Assembly (NCBI RefSeq): GCF_014204415.1
Contig: NZ_JACHLE010000001.1
Coordinates: 1,612,001 to 1,676,000 of the forward strand
DNA length: 64,000 bases
Origin: Chryseobacterium defluvii
GTDB lineage: Bacteria; Bacteroidota; Bacteroidia; Flavobacteriales; Weeksellaceae
Reading direction: 5' to 3'
Both the position numbers and the translations under genes were made by a program. Position 1 is the first letter of the stretch; the number at the start of each line of letters is the position of its first letter. Below are positions 7,999-16,359 of the stretch, one piece after another. Below the pieces are notes generated by a model. It saw only the letters and a list, made by a program, of their open reading frames with translations, was not told the origin of the DNA and ran no database searches.

Positions 7999-8838
7999 CT
8001 ATTTTATAACATTTAAGATAACGTTCCAAAGTTTTTCATTATAACTTCTAAAAAAATTGACATGTCCTATTTCTTTTTTTTCGGATTCTGAAACTTTAAC
8101 CAATCTGTAGGTTGGCCTCAGGTTAGGATAAGTGTCGTTCAATAGACTTTTAACACCTTTTTCGGTTAGCCATACATCATCTTCCGCACGAATTACAAAT
8201 ACTTTCTGAGTGAGTTTTTTAGAGTGATCGTCTATTTTGTCCAACAATCTATTGGTAGATTTTTTATTCAAAATTAAGGTTCTCCAATCATAAGCGCAAT
8301 TTTTTGGAAGACTTTCTCCCAATCCAAACCAGTGAGCAGGGAAATACCCTAATAACCCGGTAGTTACTGGCTGTACAATTCCAAATCCAAGATAGGCTTC
8401 AATTTTTGTTTTTAATTTCAGGTTTCCTACAAAAGCATTCTGTGTTCCTACAAAAATAAATTCTTCAAAGATCTCAGAATCTTCATTCATTCCTAAAATT
8501 AAAGCTCCTACCGAATGTCCCAGGCAATATTTTTTATATACCGGAAAACGGGTCCTGATATATTTTGTGAGGGTTTTGTAATCCCGGGAACCCCATATCC
8601 TCATGGAAGCGTCAAAGCCTTTCATATGAGCAGGTTTTGAGAGCCCAATCCCCCGGTAGTCATAAGTGATCACGGTAAATCCCTGCCGGGCAAAATACTG
8701 TGCAAAAGAAAAATACACCTGCTGCTTCACCCCTGTTGCAGAATTGATCAGCAGAATTTTATGGTCATTTTTCTCCGGCAGAAAAAGATGTGCTGTGATA
8801 GAAATATTATCTTGCGTAGTGAGAACGAGTTCCTCCAT
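7999..8838 (-). CDS. Alpha/beta hydrolase (COG4757-like)
   Basis: The 279-residue protein shows the nucleophile elbow GHSVG (YCLGHSVGALILG, near residue 110), an oxyanion-side INSATGVKQQVY loop, a YDYRGIGLSKP strand-turn, a probable acid in VIRAEDDVWLTEKG, and a probable catalytic His in IGHVNFFR near the C terminus. The overall layout, including AHWFGLGESLP and YDWRTLILN, resembles the predicted hydrolases of COG4757. No signal peptide is present, so it should be cytoplasmic. Substrate unknown. It lies between the ribokinase gene and the HD gene, all on the minus strand. Confidence 0.85.
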   Translation of the reverse strand: MEELVLTTQDNISITAHLFLPEKNDHKILLINSATGVKQQVYFSFAQYFARQGFTVITYDYRGIGLSKPAHMKGFDASMRIWGSRDYKTLTKYIRTRFPVYKKYCLGHSVGALILGMNEDSEIFEEFIFVGTQNAFVGNLKLKTKIEAYLGFGIVQPVTTGLLGYFPAHWFGLGESLPKNCAYDWRTLILNKKSTNRLLDKIDDHSKKLTQKVFVIRAEDDVWLTEKGVKSLLNDTYPNLRPTYRLVKVSESEKKEIGHVNFFRSYNEKLWNVILNVIK

Positions 8839-8927
8839 ATTTTAAAAAAGAAAAATCCACTATAAAAGTGGAAATTTTACTTATATTTTTATGTTAACTT
8901 TTCAATTTTCGATATGTAACAAATAGC

Positions 8928-9818
8928 TTAAGAAAAGAAATCTGATATACTCGGAAGGCCACTCTGCGATCCTTTTTTCACGGAAACTCTTGCTGATACT
9001 TCGTTTCCAAATTTTACGCATTCTTCAATGGAATTGCCATGGCATAATGCAACTGCAAATCCTGAAGTAAAAGCATCTCCCATTCCCATTTTATAGACGG
9101 TTCTGTCTTTATCATTCCTGTAATACTTCATTTCTGTCCCGTCAAAATAAATGGTAGAATTGGTATCATCTCTTACAAAAACCTTATTAAAGTATTTTTT
9201 AAGAACTTCTTCTCTCTGATCTTCTCCAAAAATGGTGTACAACTCACCGCTTTTTGCCACCACAAAATCTACAAGATTCAGGATCTCCTCACTCAGCCTT
9301 ATCGCCGGAGAGGCATATAGCCCTACTTTTTTGCCATATTTCTTTGCTTTTTTCACAGCATACTCTACAACATCTATCGATACTTCTAACTGGACAAGAA
9401 CCAGATCAACGGTCTGGAAATACCGATCAGCTGCATCAATATGTTCGGTACTTAAACATTTGTTGGCAGCCGGAACAACCACAATCATGGCATTTCCGTC
9501 TGCAGCAGTTACATAGGCTGTACCTGTAGCTTCCCTGTCCGTTTCATATACAAATCCTACATTTACATTCTCACTCACCAGATTCCTCATAATCTGCTGC
9601 CCCAGCGGATCCATACCTACGCAGCCAATAAAATACACACTTGCTCCCAATCTGGAGGCTCCAACTGCCTGATTAGCACCTTTTCCTCCAAAATAGCTTT
9701 CCGAACCGCGTGCTAAAACAGTTTCATTCGTGGAGGGGATTTTGTCGGTTTCTAGGATCAGATCAATGGAAGAACTGCCTACAACAATAATTCGGGGTTG
9801 TTCAGATGAGAAATTCAT
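8928..9818 (-). CDS. rbsK: Ribokinase-like PfkB-family sugar kinase
   Basis: The 296-residue protein is a PfkB kinase close to ribokinase (D-ribose + ATP to ribose 5-phosphate). It opens with VVGSSSIDLI, has the family's first signature YFGGKGANQAVGASRLGA, and the catalytic Asp loop in KMGMGDAFTSGFA near residue 250, where ribokinases usually read G-A-G-D-T/A-F. No ribose transporter, RbsD or LacI-type regulator is next to it, so the ribose assignment rests on sequence alone; other nucleoside or sugar substrates are possible. It has no obvious operon partner. Confidence 0.83.
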   Translation of the reverse strand: MNFSSEQPRIIVVGSSSIDLILETDKIPSTNETVLARGSESYFGGKGANQAVGASRLGASVYFIGCVGMDPLGQQIMRNLVSENVNVGFVYETDREATGTAYVTAADGNAMIVVVPAANKCLSTEHIDAADRYFQTVDLVLVQLEVSIDVVEYAVKKAKKYGKKVGLYASPAIRLSEEILNLVDFVVAKSGELYTIFGEDQREEVLKKYFNKVFVRDDTNSTIYFDGTEMKYYRNDKDRTVYKMGMGDAFTSGFAVALCHGNSIEECVKFGNEVSARVSVKKGSQSGLPSISDFFS

Positions 9819-9886
9819 TGTGTTTTAATAATTAGTTGGGTCAAATTTAAAAAAGGGAATATGGTTGCAAAAATAATTAACTTTAA

Positions 9887-10522
9887 TTAACTAATTTCAA
9901 TAAATTCCGTAATTATTTTTACTGGTAAGTTATTTTTATCATAGGCAATATAGCTTGCATAAAAACCTTCTCCATATCCTGTTTCGAAAGCAAAAATAGT
10001 TCCAGGGTGCTCTTTTGCAGGCTTTAAAAATGCATATTGATCAATAGCTCCTTTTTCATCAAAGAAATATTCATGGAAAAATTCTTCATAGATCCCCATA
10101 AAATCTACTCCTTTACTATGATACAATTTTTTTTCCAGATCGTTCAGGCTGTTTTGGGTATCTACATCCATATAGCAGCCCATACCGCTTTCCACAGGAT
10201 AGCCGAAAACTTCACCTTCGGCAAGATCTTTTATATTCTGGCCCACTGTAGTTGCCAACTTCCACCCGATAATCTCTGAATTGCCAAAAATAATTTCGGC
10301 ATAAGCTACACAGTTGCTCTCTTTTTCTTTGTGGAGCATAACAGAAAAGCTGCCTTTGGGAAATTCTATAGAAAACGGCAACATATCATTAGTGATCAAA
10401 GGATCGCAGGCCACCAGTTTTCCACTGGAAAGATAGATTTTCCCGACTTCAAAGCTCTCAAGCAACGGACTTTCCACAAAGTCTTTTGAGAACAGCTTTT
10501 TTATATTTTCTATGTGTGTCAT
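9887..10522 (-). CDS. DUF4241 domain protein
   Basis: The 211-residue protein has the DUF4241 layout: GKIYLSSGKLVACDPL near residue 30, then VAYAEIIF, a central FGYPVESGMGCYMDVDTQ, and a late FETGYGEGFYASYIAYD ending in an acidic strand. The family has no established function. The gene starts 3 bases after the valS stop, so it is read as the second gene of the valS transcript. No export signal. Confidence 0.82.
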   Translation of the reverse strand: MTHIENIKKLFSKDFVESPLLESFEVGKIYLSSGKLVACDPLITNDMLPFSIEFPKGSFSVMLHKEKESNCVAYAEIIFGNSEIIGWKLATTVGQNIKDLAEGEVFGYPVESGMGCYMDVDTQNSLNDLEKKLYHSKGVDFMGIYEEFFHEYFFDEKGAIDQYAFLKPAKEHPGTIFAFETGYGEGFYASYIAYDKNNLPVKIITEFIEIS

Positions 10523-10525
10523 TTT

Positions 10526-13153
10526 TTAATTCAACGATTTCAGCTTTTCTTCCAAAATAGCTATTTTATCCTGGGCATCTTTCTGTTTTTTCAATTCATT
10601 ATCAACGACTAATAATGGTGCACCTGACATAAATTTTTCATTTGATAATTTCTTTTCAACAGAAATCAAAAACCCTCTTAAATACTTTAGTTCTTCTTCG
10701 GTTTTTTGTTTTTCTTCTTCTAAATCTAAATTTTCACTTAGTGGAATTGAGATTTCTATAGCACCTACCAAGAAAGTAAAACTAGGCTTATCCGTTTTTT
10801 CACCAAAATGGATTTCAGAGATATTTCCTAGCTTTAAGATTAAATCTTTATTAACAAAGTGAGTTTCGTTTGTAAATATATGCACCGATTCTTTTGGTGA
10901 AATGCCTTTTGTTTGTCGATAATTCCGAACGCCGGAAATAATTTCTTTGGCAAAATCAAAATGGGCGATTAAATTAGAACTTGCCCCTGATATGAAATCT
11001 ACTTTTTTCTGCTGAGCAATAACTAAAGCTTCATCCACTTTTCTTTTAGAGATCAATTGCCAAACTTCTTCTGACAAGAAGGGCATAAATGGATGTAAAA
11101 GTTTCATTAATTCTTCAAAGAAAATAATGGTTCTATCATAAACCTCTTTAGAAATTCCTTCACCGTAATTTGGTTTGATGGCTTCTAAATACCAAGAACA
11201 GAAATCGTCCCAGATTAATTTATATATCAAATGTAACGCATCTGAAATTCTGAATCTTTCAAATTGTTCATTAATTTCAACAATCGTTTTATTTAATTTG
11301 TTCTCAAACCATTCTATGATCTGAATTTCTGTTGAATTCGCCGGTTTGTCTTCATGATTCCACATATTGATCAGCCTAAAAGCACTCCAGATCTTTGTCA
11401 TGAAATTTCTTCCCTGAAGCATTAAGTCTTCATCAAAAAGAAGGTCATTTCCGGCTGTTGAACTCAAAAGAATCCCTACACGAACCCCATCTGCTCCGTA
11501 TTTATCCATCAATTCTAGCGGATCTGGCGAATTCCCTAAAGACTTGGACATTTTTCTTCTTTGCTTATCTCTTACAATCCCTGTGAAATAAACATTTTTG
11601 AAAGGAACCTTTTTTCTGTATTCCAGTCCTGCCATGATCATTCTGGCTACCCAGAAGAAAATGATATCCGGGCCTGTTACCAGGTCCGATGTAGGATAAT
11701 AGGACTGAATATCTTTATTTTCAGGATCGAGCAGCCCATCAAATACAGACATTGGCCATAACCATGATGAGAACCATGTATCTAAAGCATCTTCATCCTG
11801 CTTCAGGTGGTCGGCTGATAATTGTTGGTTACCTGTTTTTTCTTTAGCCAAAGCCAAAGCTTCTTCTCTTGTTTCCGCAACTACGAAATCTTCATCTCCA
11901 TCCCCATAATAGTAGGCAGGAATCTGCTGTCCCCACCACAATTGACGGGAAATATTCCAGTCACGGATGTTTTCCATCCAATGCTTATAAGTATTTTTAA
12001 ACTTTTCAGGATGGAATCTGATCTCGTCATTCATTACCGCATCCAAAGCAGGCTTAGCAATTTCCGACATTTTTAAGAACCACTGAACGGATACTTTAGG
12101 CTCTATCACCGCACCGGTCCTTTCAGAAGTTCCCACTTTATTTACATAATCTTCTGCTTTCAGCAGCAGGTCTTTTTCTTCCAGCTCTTTTGCAATCAGT
12201 TTTCTAACTTCGAATCTGTTTTTCCCGGCATAATGTAATCCATGCTCATTAAGATTGGCATCATCATCCAAAGCATCAATCATTTTCAACTGATGCTTCT
12301 GCCCTATCTCATAGTCATTGGTATCGTGCGCCGGAGTGATCTTCAATGCCCCAGTTCCGAATTCTATATCCACATATTCATCCTCAATGATCGGAACCAT
12401 TCTGTTTACGATCGGTACGATTACATTTTTACCTTTCAGATGGGCATATCTTTCGTCATTCGGATTGATGCAGACTGCCGTATCCCCAAAAATGGTTTCA
12501 GGACGCGTGGTGGCTACGGAAAGAAAGTCTTCTGAACCCTCAATTTTATATTTAAGGAAATATAGTTTCCCATTCTGTTCTTTAAATATTACTTCTTCGT
12601 CAGAAATATTGGTCTTTGCTTCCGGATCCCAGTTAACCATTCTGTAGCCACGGTAGATCAGACCTTTATTATAGAGGTCAACAAAACTTTTAATAACCTG
12701 CTGGGAAAGTTTGTCTTCCATAGTGAAACGGGTCCTGTCCCAATCGCAGGAGCACCCTAATTTCTTTAACTGCTCCAGAATGGTTCCTCCATATTTATCA
12801 GTCCACTCCCAGGCATGCTTTAAAAATTCCTCACGGGTAATATCTGATTTATTGATTCCTTCAGATTTCAGTTTGGCAACTACTTTAGCTTCTGTAGCAA
12901 TGGAAGCGTGGTCTGTTCCCGGAACCCAGCAGGCGTTAAAGCCCTGCATTCTTGCACGGCGGACCAGAACATCCTGAATGGTATTATTCAGCATATGCCC
13001 CATATGTAAGATCCCCGTCACATTCGGTGGAGGAATTACTACAGTATATGGAGGTTTGTCATTCGGTTCTGAATGGAAATACTTATTTTCCAGCCAGTAG
13101 CTATACCATTTCTGTTCTGTCTCCTGTGGATTGTATTTTTCTGAAATCTGCAT
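10526..13153 (-). CDS. valS: Valine--tRNA ligase
   Basis: The 875-residue class I synthetase joins valine to tRNA-Val. The ATP-binding HIGH-type motif is at residues 50-53 (PPPNVTGILHMGH) and KMSKS lies near residue 535 (RRKMSKSLGNSPDP). The editing domain is visible in TTRPETIFGDTAV and the GTGALKITPAHD block. The C terminus has the long coiled-coil arm characteristic of ValRS (about residues 810-875, rich in Glu and Lys). Length is normal. The start is the ATG at 13153, with a -7 box 29 bases upstream. The DUF4241 gene follows directly. Confidence 0.97.
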   Translation of the reverse strand: MQISEKYNPQETEQKWYSYWLENKYFHSEPNDKPPYTVVIPPPNVTGILHMGHMLNNTIQDVLVRRARMQGFNACWVPGTDHASIATEAKVVAKLKSEGINKSDITREEFLKHAWEWTDKYGGTILEQLKKLGCSCDWDRTRFTMEDKLSQQVIKSFVDLYNKGLIYRGYRMVNWDPEAKTNISDEEVIFKEQNGKLYFLKYKIEGSEDFLSVATTRPETIFGDTAVCINPNDERYAHLKGKNVIVPIVNRMVPIIEDEYVDIEFGTGALKITPAHDTNDYEIGQKHQLKMIDALDDDANLNEHGLHYAGKNRFEVRKLIAKELEEKDLLLKAEDYVNKVGTSERTGAVIEPKVSVQWFLKMSEIAKPALDAVMNDEIRFHPEKFKNTYKHWMENIRDWNISRQLWWGQQIPAYYYGDGDEDFVVAETREEALALAKEKTGNQQLSADHLKQDEDALDTWFSSWLWPMSVFDGLLDPENKDIQSYYPTSDLVTGPDIIFFWVARMIMAGLEYRKKVPFKNVYFTGIVRDKQRRKMSKSLGNSPDPLELMDKYGADGVRVGILLSSTAGNDLLFDEDLMLQGRNFMTKIWSAFRLINMWNHEDKPANSTEIQIIEWFENKLNKTIVEINEQFERFRISDALHLIYKLIWDDFCSWYLEAIKPNYGEGISKEVYDRTIIFFEELMKLLHPFMPFLSEEVWQLISKRKVDEALVIAQQKKVDFISGASSNLIAHFDFAKEIISGVRNYRQTKGISPKESVHIFTNETHFVNKDLILKLGNISEIHFGEKTDKPSFTFLVGAIEISIPLSENLDLEEEKQKTEEELKYLRGFLISVEKKLSNEKFMSGAPLLVVDNELKKQKDAQDKIAILEEKLKSLN

Positions 13154-13181
13154 AAATTCTAATTCTTTGGCTTACAATTTG

Positions 13182-13189
13182 CAAAAATA
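13182..13189 (-). promoter_or_regulatory. Candidate -7 box (TATTTTTG) for valS
   Basis: On the minus strand this matches TAnnTTTG 29 bases before the valS ATG. No TTG at the -33 distance. Confidence 0.4.
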
Positions 13190-13230
13190 GCTTAAAGAAA
13201 AATATTTTAAGTATGAATTAAAATAATTTT

Positions 13231-13238
13231 TAACTTTG
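13231..13238 (+). promoter_or_regulatory. Candidate -7 box (TAACTTTG) for the DUF1573 gene
   Basis: Full consensus match, 42 bases before the ATG at 13281. It also shows that the true start is not the upstream ATG at 13236, which overlaps the box. Confidence 0.5.
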
Positions 13239-13280
13239 TTCCTCAAAATTTATCTAACAAACATATTAACATTCAAGAAT

Positions 13281-13748
13281 ATGAAAAAATTAATTGCAGG
13301 GATTGCATTATTCGGGACATTTGCCATTGCATCTGCACAGACCATCACTTTTGATAAAACTACTTATGATTATGGTACTATCAAGCCGAGTTCTGATGGG
13401 ACAAGATTTTTTACAGTAACTAACACAGGGGACAAACCTTTGATCATTTCCAATGTAAAGCCATCTTGCGGATGTACAACACCAGAGTTCAGTACGGCTC
13501 CTATCATGCCAAAGAAATCTGCTAAAATTAAAGTTGGATATAACACTGCTATCAACGGAGCGTTCAATAAAATGATCGAAGTATATTCTAATGATCCGGC
13601 CAACAACAGAAGCGTAATCTATATTAAAGGAAATGTAGACCCGAATGCACCTGAGCCTAAGCCATTGACACCTGCAGAACTGAAAGCAAAAGCAAAAGCA
13701 GAGAAAAAAGCGGCAAAACAAGCTAAAAAAGCAGCTGCCAAAAAATAA
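13281..13748 (+). CDS. Exported DUF1573 domain protein with Lys/Ala-rich tail
   Basis: The 155-residue protein begins at the ATG at 13281, giving a signal peptide (MKKLIAGIALFGTFAIASAQ). The longer in-frame ATG at 13236 lies in the promoter region and spoils the signal peptide. The mature part is a DUF1573 Ig-like (ASH-type) domain: FDKTTYDYGTIKPSSDGTRFFTVTNTGDKPL, then VKPSCGCTTPEFS and an IYIKGNV end strand. The last 30 residues are almost only Lys, Ala and Glu (LTPAELKAKAKAEKK onward). This basic tail is not part of the domain and may bind the cell wall, nucleic acid or acidic polysaccharide; that is a guess. Located in periplasm or at the surface. Confidence 0.85.
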   Translation: MKKLIAGIALFGTFAIASAQTITFDKTTYDYGTIKPSSDGTRFFTVTNTGDKPLIISNVKPSCGCTTPEFSTAPIMPKKSAKIKVGYNTAINGAFNKMIEVYSNDPANNRSVIYIKGNVDPNAPEPKPLTPAELKAKAKAEKKAAKQAKKAAAKK

Positions 13749-13773
13749 ACTTTACTTTTTTGAAAAAAATAAG

Positions 13774-13801
13774 AAACCGTCTCTCGTGGAGCCGGTTTTT
13801 T
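13774..13801 (+). terminator. Terminator after the DUF1573 gene
   Basis: AAACCG-T-CTC, loop TCGTG, GAG-C-CGGTTT form a hairpin with one mismatch followed by seven T residues. Confidence 0.8.
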
Positions 13802-13901
13802 TATTACATTTATATTGAGTCAGATGCCGGATATCAGATTCCATAGGTAAGACTTTAAGTTAAATTTAGAAATAAAAACAGATTATTTTAAAATACAAGT
13901 T

Positions 13902-14771
13902 ATGGATATTAATTTTTCAGATGACTTTCAGGTGAGCGGAAAATTCTCAATACAAAAAACCTCAACAGAGTATAACGGAAAACTTACGAAAGAAGAAGGA
14001 GAGCATTTATTGATCAAAGAAAAAGAAAAGCTCCGCGAACTTCAGGAAAAATTATATGCCGATGGAAGCCAATCTCTTCTTGTGGTACTTCAGGCAATGG
14101 ATGCGGCAGGAAAAGACAGTCTCATAGAACATGTCTTCGGAGGGGTAAATCCTCAGGGATGTAGCGTTACAAGCTTTAAGGCCCCAAGCTCCAAAGAATA
14201 TTCCCATGATTTTTTATGGAGGCATTATCTGGCTTTACCCCAGAAAGGGATGATCGGGATCTTTAACCGTTCCCATTATGAAAGCGTTTTGGTATGTAAA
14301 GTACATCCTGAATATAACCTGAGCGAAAAAACATGGGATTCCATAAAGGATTTTGATAATAAATTCTGGGAAAACAGATATGAAAGCATCCGGAATTTTG
14401 AAAAACACCTCTCCCAAAACGGAACCACGATTGTAAAAATATTTTTAAATGTTTCAAAAAAAGAACAGAAAAAAAGATTGCTGGACCGGATCAATGAACA
14501 GGAGAAGAACTGGAAATTTTCTGTGGGAGATCTGCCTGAAAGGGCTTTGTTCGACCAATATATGGAAGCTTACGAAGAAGCGATCAATGAGACATCTAAA
14601 GACTATGCCCCGTGGTATGTATTACCGGCAGATGATAAATGGTTTGCGAGAGTAGCCGCTATCCAGATCATCATTGATACTTTAGAGAAAATGGATCTGA
14701 AATATCCCCAGCTTTCCGAAAAAGACAGGCAGGGCCTGCAGGAAGCTAAAAAACAACTAGAAGCAGAATGA
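13902..14771 (+). CDS. Polyphosphate kinase 2 family (polyP:nucleotide phosphotransferase)
   Basis: The 289-residue protein is a PPK2: it transfers phosphate between inorganic polyphosphate and nucleoside mono- or diphosphates. The Walker A loop is AMDAAGKD at residues 65-72, and the Walker B/lid area follows as IGIFNRSHYESVL near 118-130. KAPSSKEYSHDFLWRHY between them is the family's conserved segment. At this length and with a single domain it fits the one-domain PPK2 classes; choosing between AMP- and ADP-specific types is not safe by eye. The gene overlaps the next one by 4 bases (ATGA), so they are translationally coupled. Confidence 0.92.
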   Translation: MDINFSDDFQVSGKFSIQKTSTEYNGKLTKEEGEHLLIKEKEKLRELQEKLYADGSQSLLVVLQAMDAAGKDSLIEHVFGGVNPQGCSVTSFKAPSSKEYSHDFLWRHYLALPQKGMIGIFNRSHYESVLVCKVHPEYNLSEKTWDSIKDFDNKFWENRYESIRNFEKHLSQNGTTIVKIFLNVSKKEQKKRLLDRINEQEKNWKFSVGDLPERALFDQYMEAYEEAINETSKDYAPWYVLPADDKWFARVAAIQIIIDTLEKMDLKYPQLSEKDRQGLQEAKKQLEAE

Positions 14772-15289
14772 TCATGAAAAAATTAATCCGGAGTATTTTA
14801 TTACTGCTTTTATTTTCTTTTACTTTTTATCATGCTCAGGTTCCGAGATTTGTAAAATACAATGTGGCAGATTCCGGTACATCTTTGTATCTACCTGGTG
14901 AACCCAAATGGGAAACTTCTGTTTCGGAGGATAAAAGCACTATTTACACAACAGAAGTAAATTTTAATAATGTAACTTATGGTGCTTTGGTGGTTAAACT
15001 TTTTAATCCTGCTGATAATATTGAACCGGTTCTTGAAAATTATTTACAGTATTTAAATATGAACTTTTTTCAATTAACTAAAACCACAGATATTGGTAAA
15101 GGACATACTATGGAAAAATATCCTGATGTAAAGGGCATATTAGAATATGGCGAAAATGCAGAAGGCGAATCTTATACTATAAAATGCTGGGGAAATAAAA
15201 GTTATCTGTCTGTTTTATATATCCGTTCTAAAGAGGAAGTGAATTATAATTTCCAGGAAATGTATTTCAACGGATTCCGTTTTCCTTAA
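14768..15289 (+). CDS. Exported hypothetical protein coupled to PPK2
   Basis: The 173-residue product has a signal peptide (IRSILLLLLFSFTFYHAQ) and a mature domain of about 150 residues without a recognised family. The start may be 14768 or the second ATG at 14774; both sit on the PPK2 stop codon, and the first gives the ATGA overlap. The middle (TEVNFNNVTYGALVVKLF, later YLSVLYIRS) looks like a mixed alpha/beta fold as in small periplasmic proteins. Coupling to a polyphosphate enzyme suggests shared expression, not necessarily shared function. Confidence 0.65.
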   Translation: MIMKKLIRSILLLLLFSFTFYHAQVPRFVKYNVADSGTSLYLPGEPKWETSVSEDKSTIYTTEVNFNNVTYGALVVKLFNPADNIEPVLENYLQYLNMNFFQLTKTTDIGKGHTMEKYPDVKGILEYGENAEGESYTIKCWGNKSYLSVLYIRSKEEVNYNFQEMYFNGFRFP

Positions 15290-15297
15290 AAAAATTA

Positions 15298-15620
15298 CGA
15301 GAAAATCTATAAGCCGGATTTTGTACTTCCAAAAAGGAAGCGCCTGTTATTTATCTGCGTCTTACATTACTGCAAAACTTGAGCTGATTACCCCTCGGCT
15401 TTCAGAGCGAGCAGCTCCTATTTTCATTACTGAAAAGAACCGATATACTTATCATTGCACCGCAAAGAGTTTACCTGGTTTCACTACAGCCGAACTGTAC
15501 CTGCTTTCTGTTGCACTTGTCCTACCCTCACGGGTGACGGATGTTATCCGCTTTGCTGCTCTGTGGTGTCCGGACTTTCCTACCTCTGCCGAAACAGAGA
15601 TCAACAAGCCGACTTTCTCG
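15298..15620 (-). ncRNA. rnpB: RNase P RNA (catalytic subunit), class A-like
   Basis: On the minus strand the conserved core is clear. GAGGTAGGAAAGTCCGGAC opens the P4/J region near the 5' end. It is followed by CACCCGTGAGGGTAGGACAAGTGCAACAGAAAGC in pieces, then AACCAGGTAAACTC, and near the 3' end AAATCCGGCTTATAG, which pairs back to close P4. The ends close as helix P1: CGAGAAA at 15614-15620 with TTTCTCG at 15298-15304. The size of about 323 nt suits a bacterial RNase P RNA. It removes 5' leaders of tRNA precursors together with RnpA, which is not in this window. A complete promoter sits 5 bases upstream. Confidence 0.96.
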
Positions 15621-15625
15621 TAGGG

Positions 15626-15654
15626 CAAAGATACGAATTAGTTATAAGTTGCAA
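15626..15654 (-). promoter_or_regulatory. Full promoter of rnpB (-33 TTG, -7 TATCTTTG)
   Basis: On the minus strand TTG (15652-15654) is separated by 18 bases from TATCTTTG (15626-15633). The rnpB 5' end lies 5 bases beyond the box. This is the cleanest match in the window to the primary sigma-factor promoter of Bacteroidota. Confidence 0.85.
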
Positions 15655-15691
15655 GTTATGGGTTATGAGTTTTATGAATAGTAAAAGGTAG

Positions 15692-15769
15692 AATCGCAGA
15701 ATTGCAAAACTGTGAAAAGGCTAAACAGCCAAAACGAAAACAAATTTATGATTTTGCAGTTCTGCGATT
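15692..15769. repeat. Imperfect 18-bp inverted repeat
   Basis: AATCGCAGAATTGCAAAA (15692-15709) and TTTTGCAGTTCTGCGATT (15752-15769) are complementary at 17 of 18 positions around a 42-base loop. It lies upstream of both rnpB and the sigma factor gene and looks like a small mobile or REP-type palindrome. Confidence 0.6.
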
Positions 15770-15855
15770 TTGCTATTTCACGATTTCGCAAAAATTATAA
15801 TTGACCATTCTCTCATTCACAATTGACTATTTATTATTATCTTCGTACAATTATT

Positions 15856-16359
15856 ATGCATCCGACATTAGTTTCCAGGGAAAAAGAATTTGCACAGCTT
15901 ATCAAGGATAATCAGGGCCTGATTATCAAAGTGTCGCGTCTTTATACCAATTCTCTGGAAGATGAGGAAGATCTTTTCCAGGAAATTGTTCTACAGCTCT
16001 GGAGAAGTTACGATTCCTTTAAAGGAAATTCAAAGATTTCCACATGGATGTACCGTGTAGCCCTTAATACTGCCATTACCCTTTTCAGAAAAAAAAGCAA
16101 GAGCCTTCCTACGAACGAGCTGGACATCAACCACAGGGATTTCGTAGAAGATGATGATGACAAGCAGCAGCAGATCTCTCTTCTGTACACAGTAATTAAA
16201 ACATTACCCACAGTAGAAAGGGCAATTGTAATGATGTATCTGGATGATCTGCCTTACAAAGATATTGCAGAAAACCTTGGGATAACTGAAGTAAATGCAC
16301 GTGTGAAAATGAACAGATTAAAGAAAACCCTTAAAGAACAGATGGAAAAATATGCCTGA
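15856..16359 (+). CDS. ECF-type RNA polymerase sigma factor
   Basis: The 167-residue protein starts at the ATG at 15856; an upstream in-frame ATG at 15823 would add a meaningless YYYLR lead. Region 2 is visible as NSLEDEEDLFQEIVLQLWRSYDSF..STWMYRVALNTAI in pieces, with the -10-binding helix. Region 4 follows as LPTVERAIVMMYLDDLPYKDIAENLGIT, an HTH for -35-type elements. It lacks regions 1 and 3, as expected for group 4 sigma factors. Its stop overlaps the start of the next gene by 8 bases, and that gene encodes a membrane protein which is a natural candidate for its anti-sigma or sensor partner. Confidence 0.9.
   Translation: MHPTLVSREKEFAQLIKDNQGLIIKVSRLYTNSLEDEEDLFQEIVLQLWRSYDSFKGNSKISTWMYRVALNTAITLFRKKSKSLPTNELDINHRDFVEDDDDKQQQISLLYTVIKTLPTVERAIVMMYLDDLPYKDIAENLGITEVNARVKMNRLKKTLKEQMEKYA

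Noticed and set aside
12242..12647. Overlapping plus-strand ORFs within valS
   Set aside because: They are mirror ORFs of a well-supported valS with full motifs.
15321..15691. Two plus-strand ORFs across 15321-15691
   Set aside because: They lie on rnpB, antisense. Their length comes from the lack of stop codons in the structured RNA, and they have no RBS, promoter or homology.
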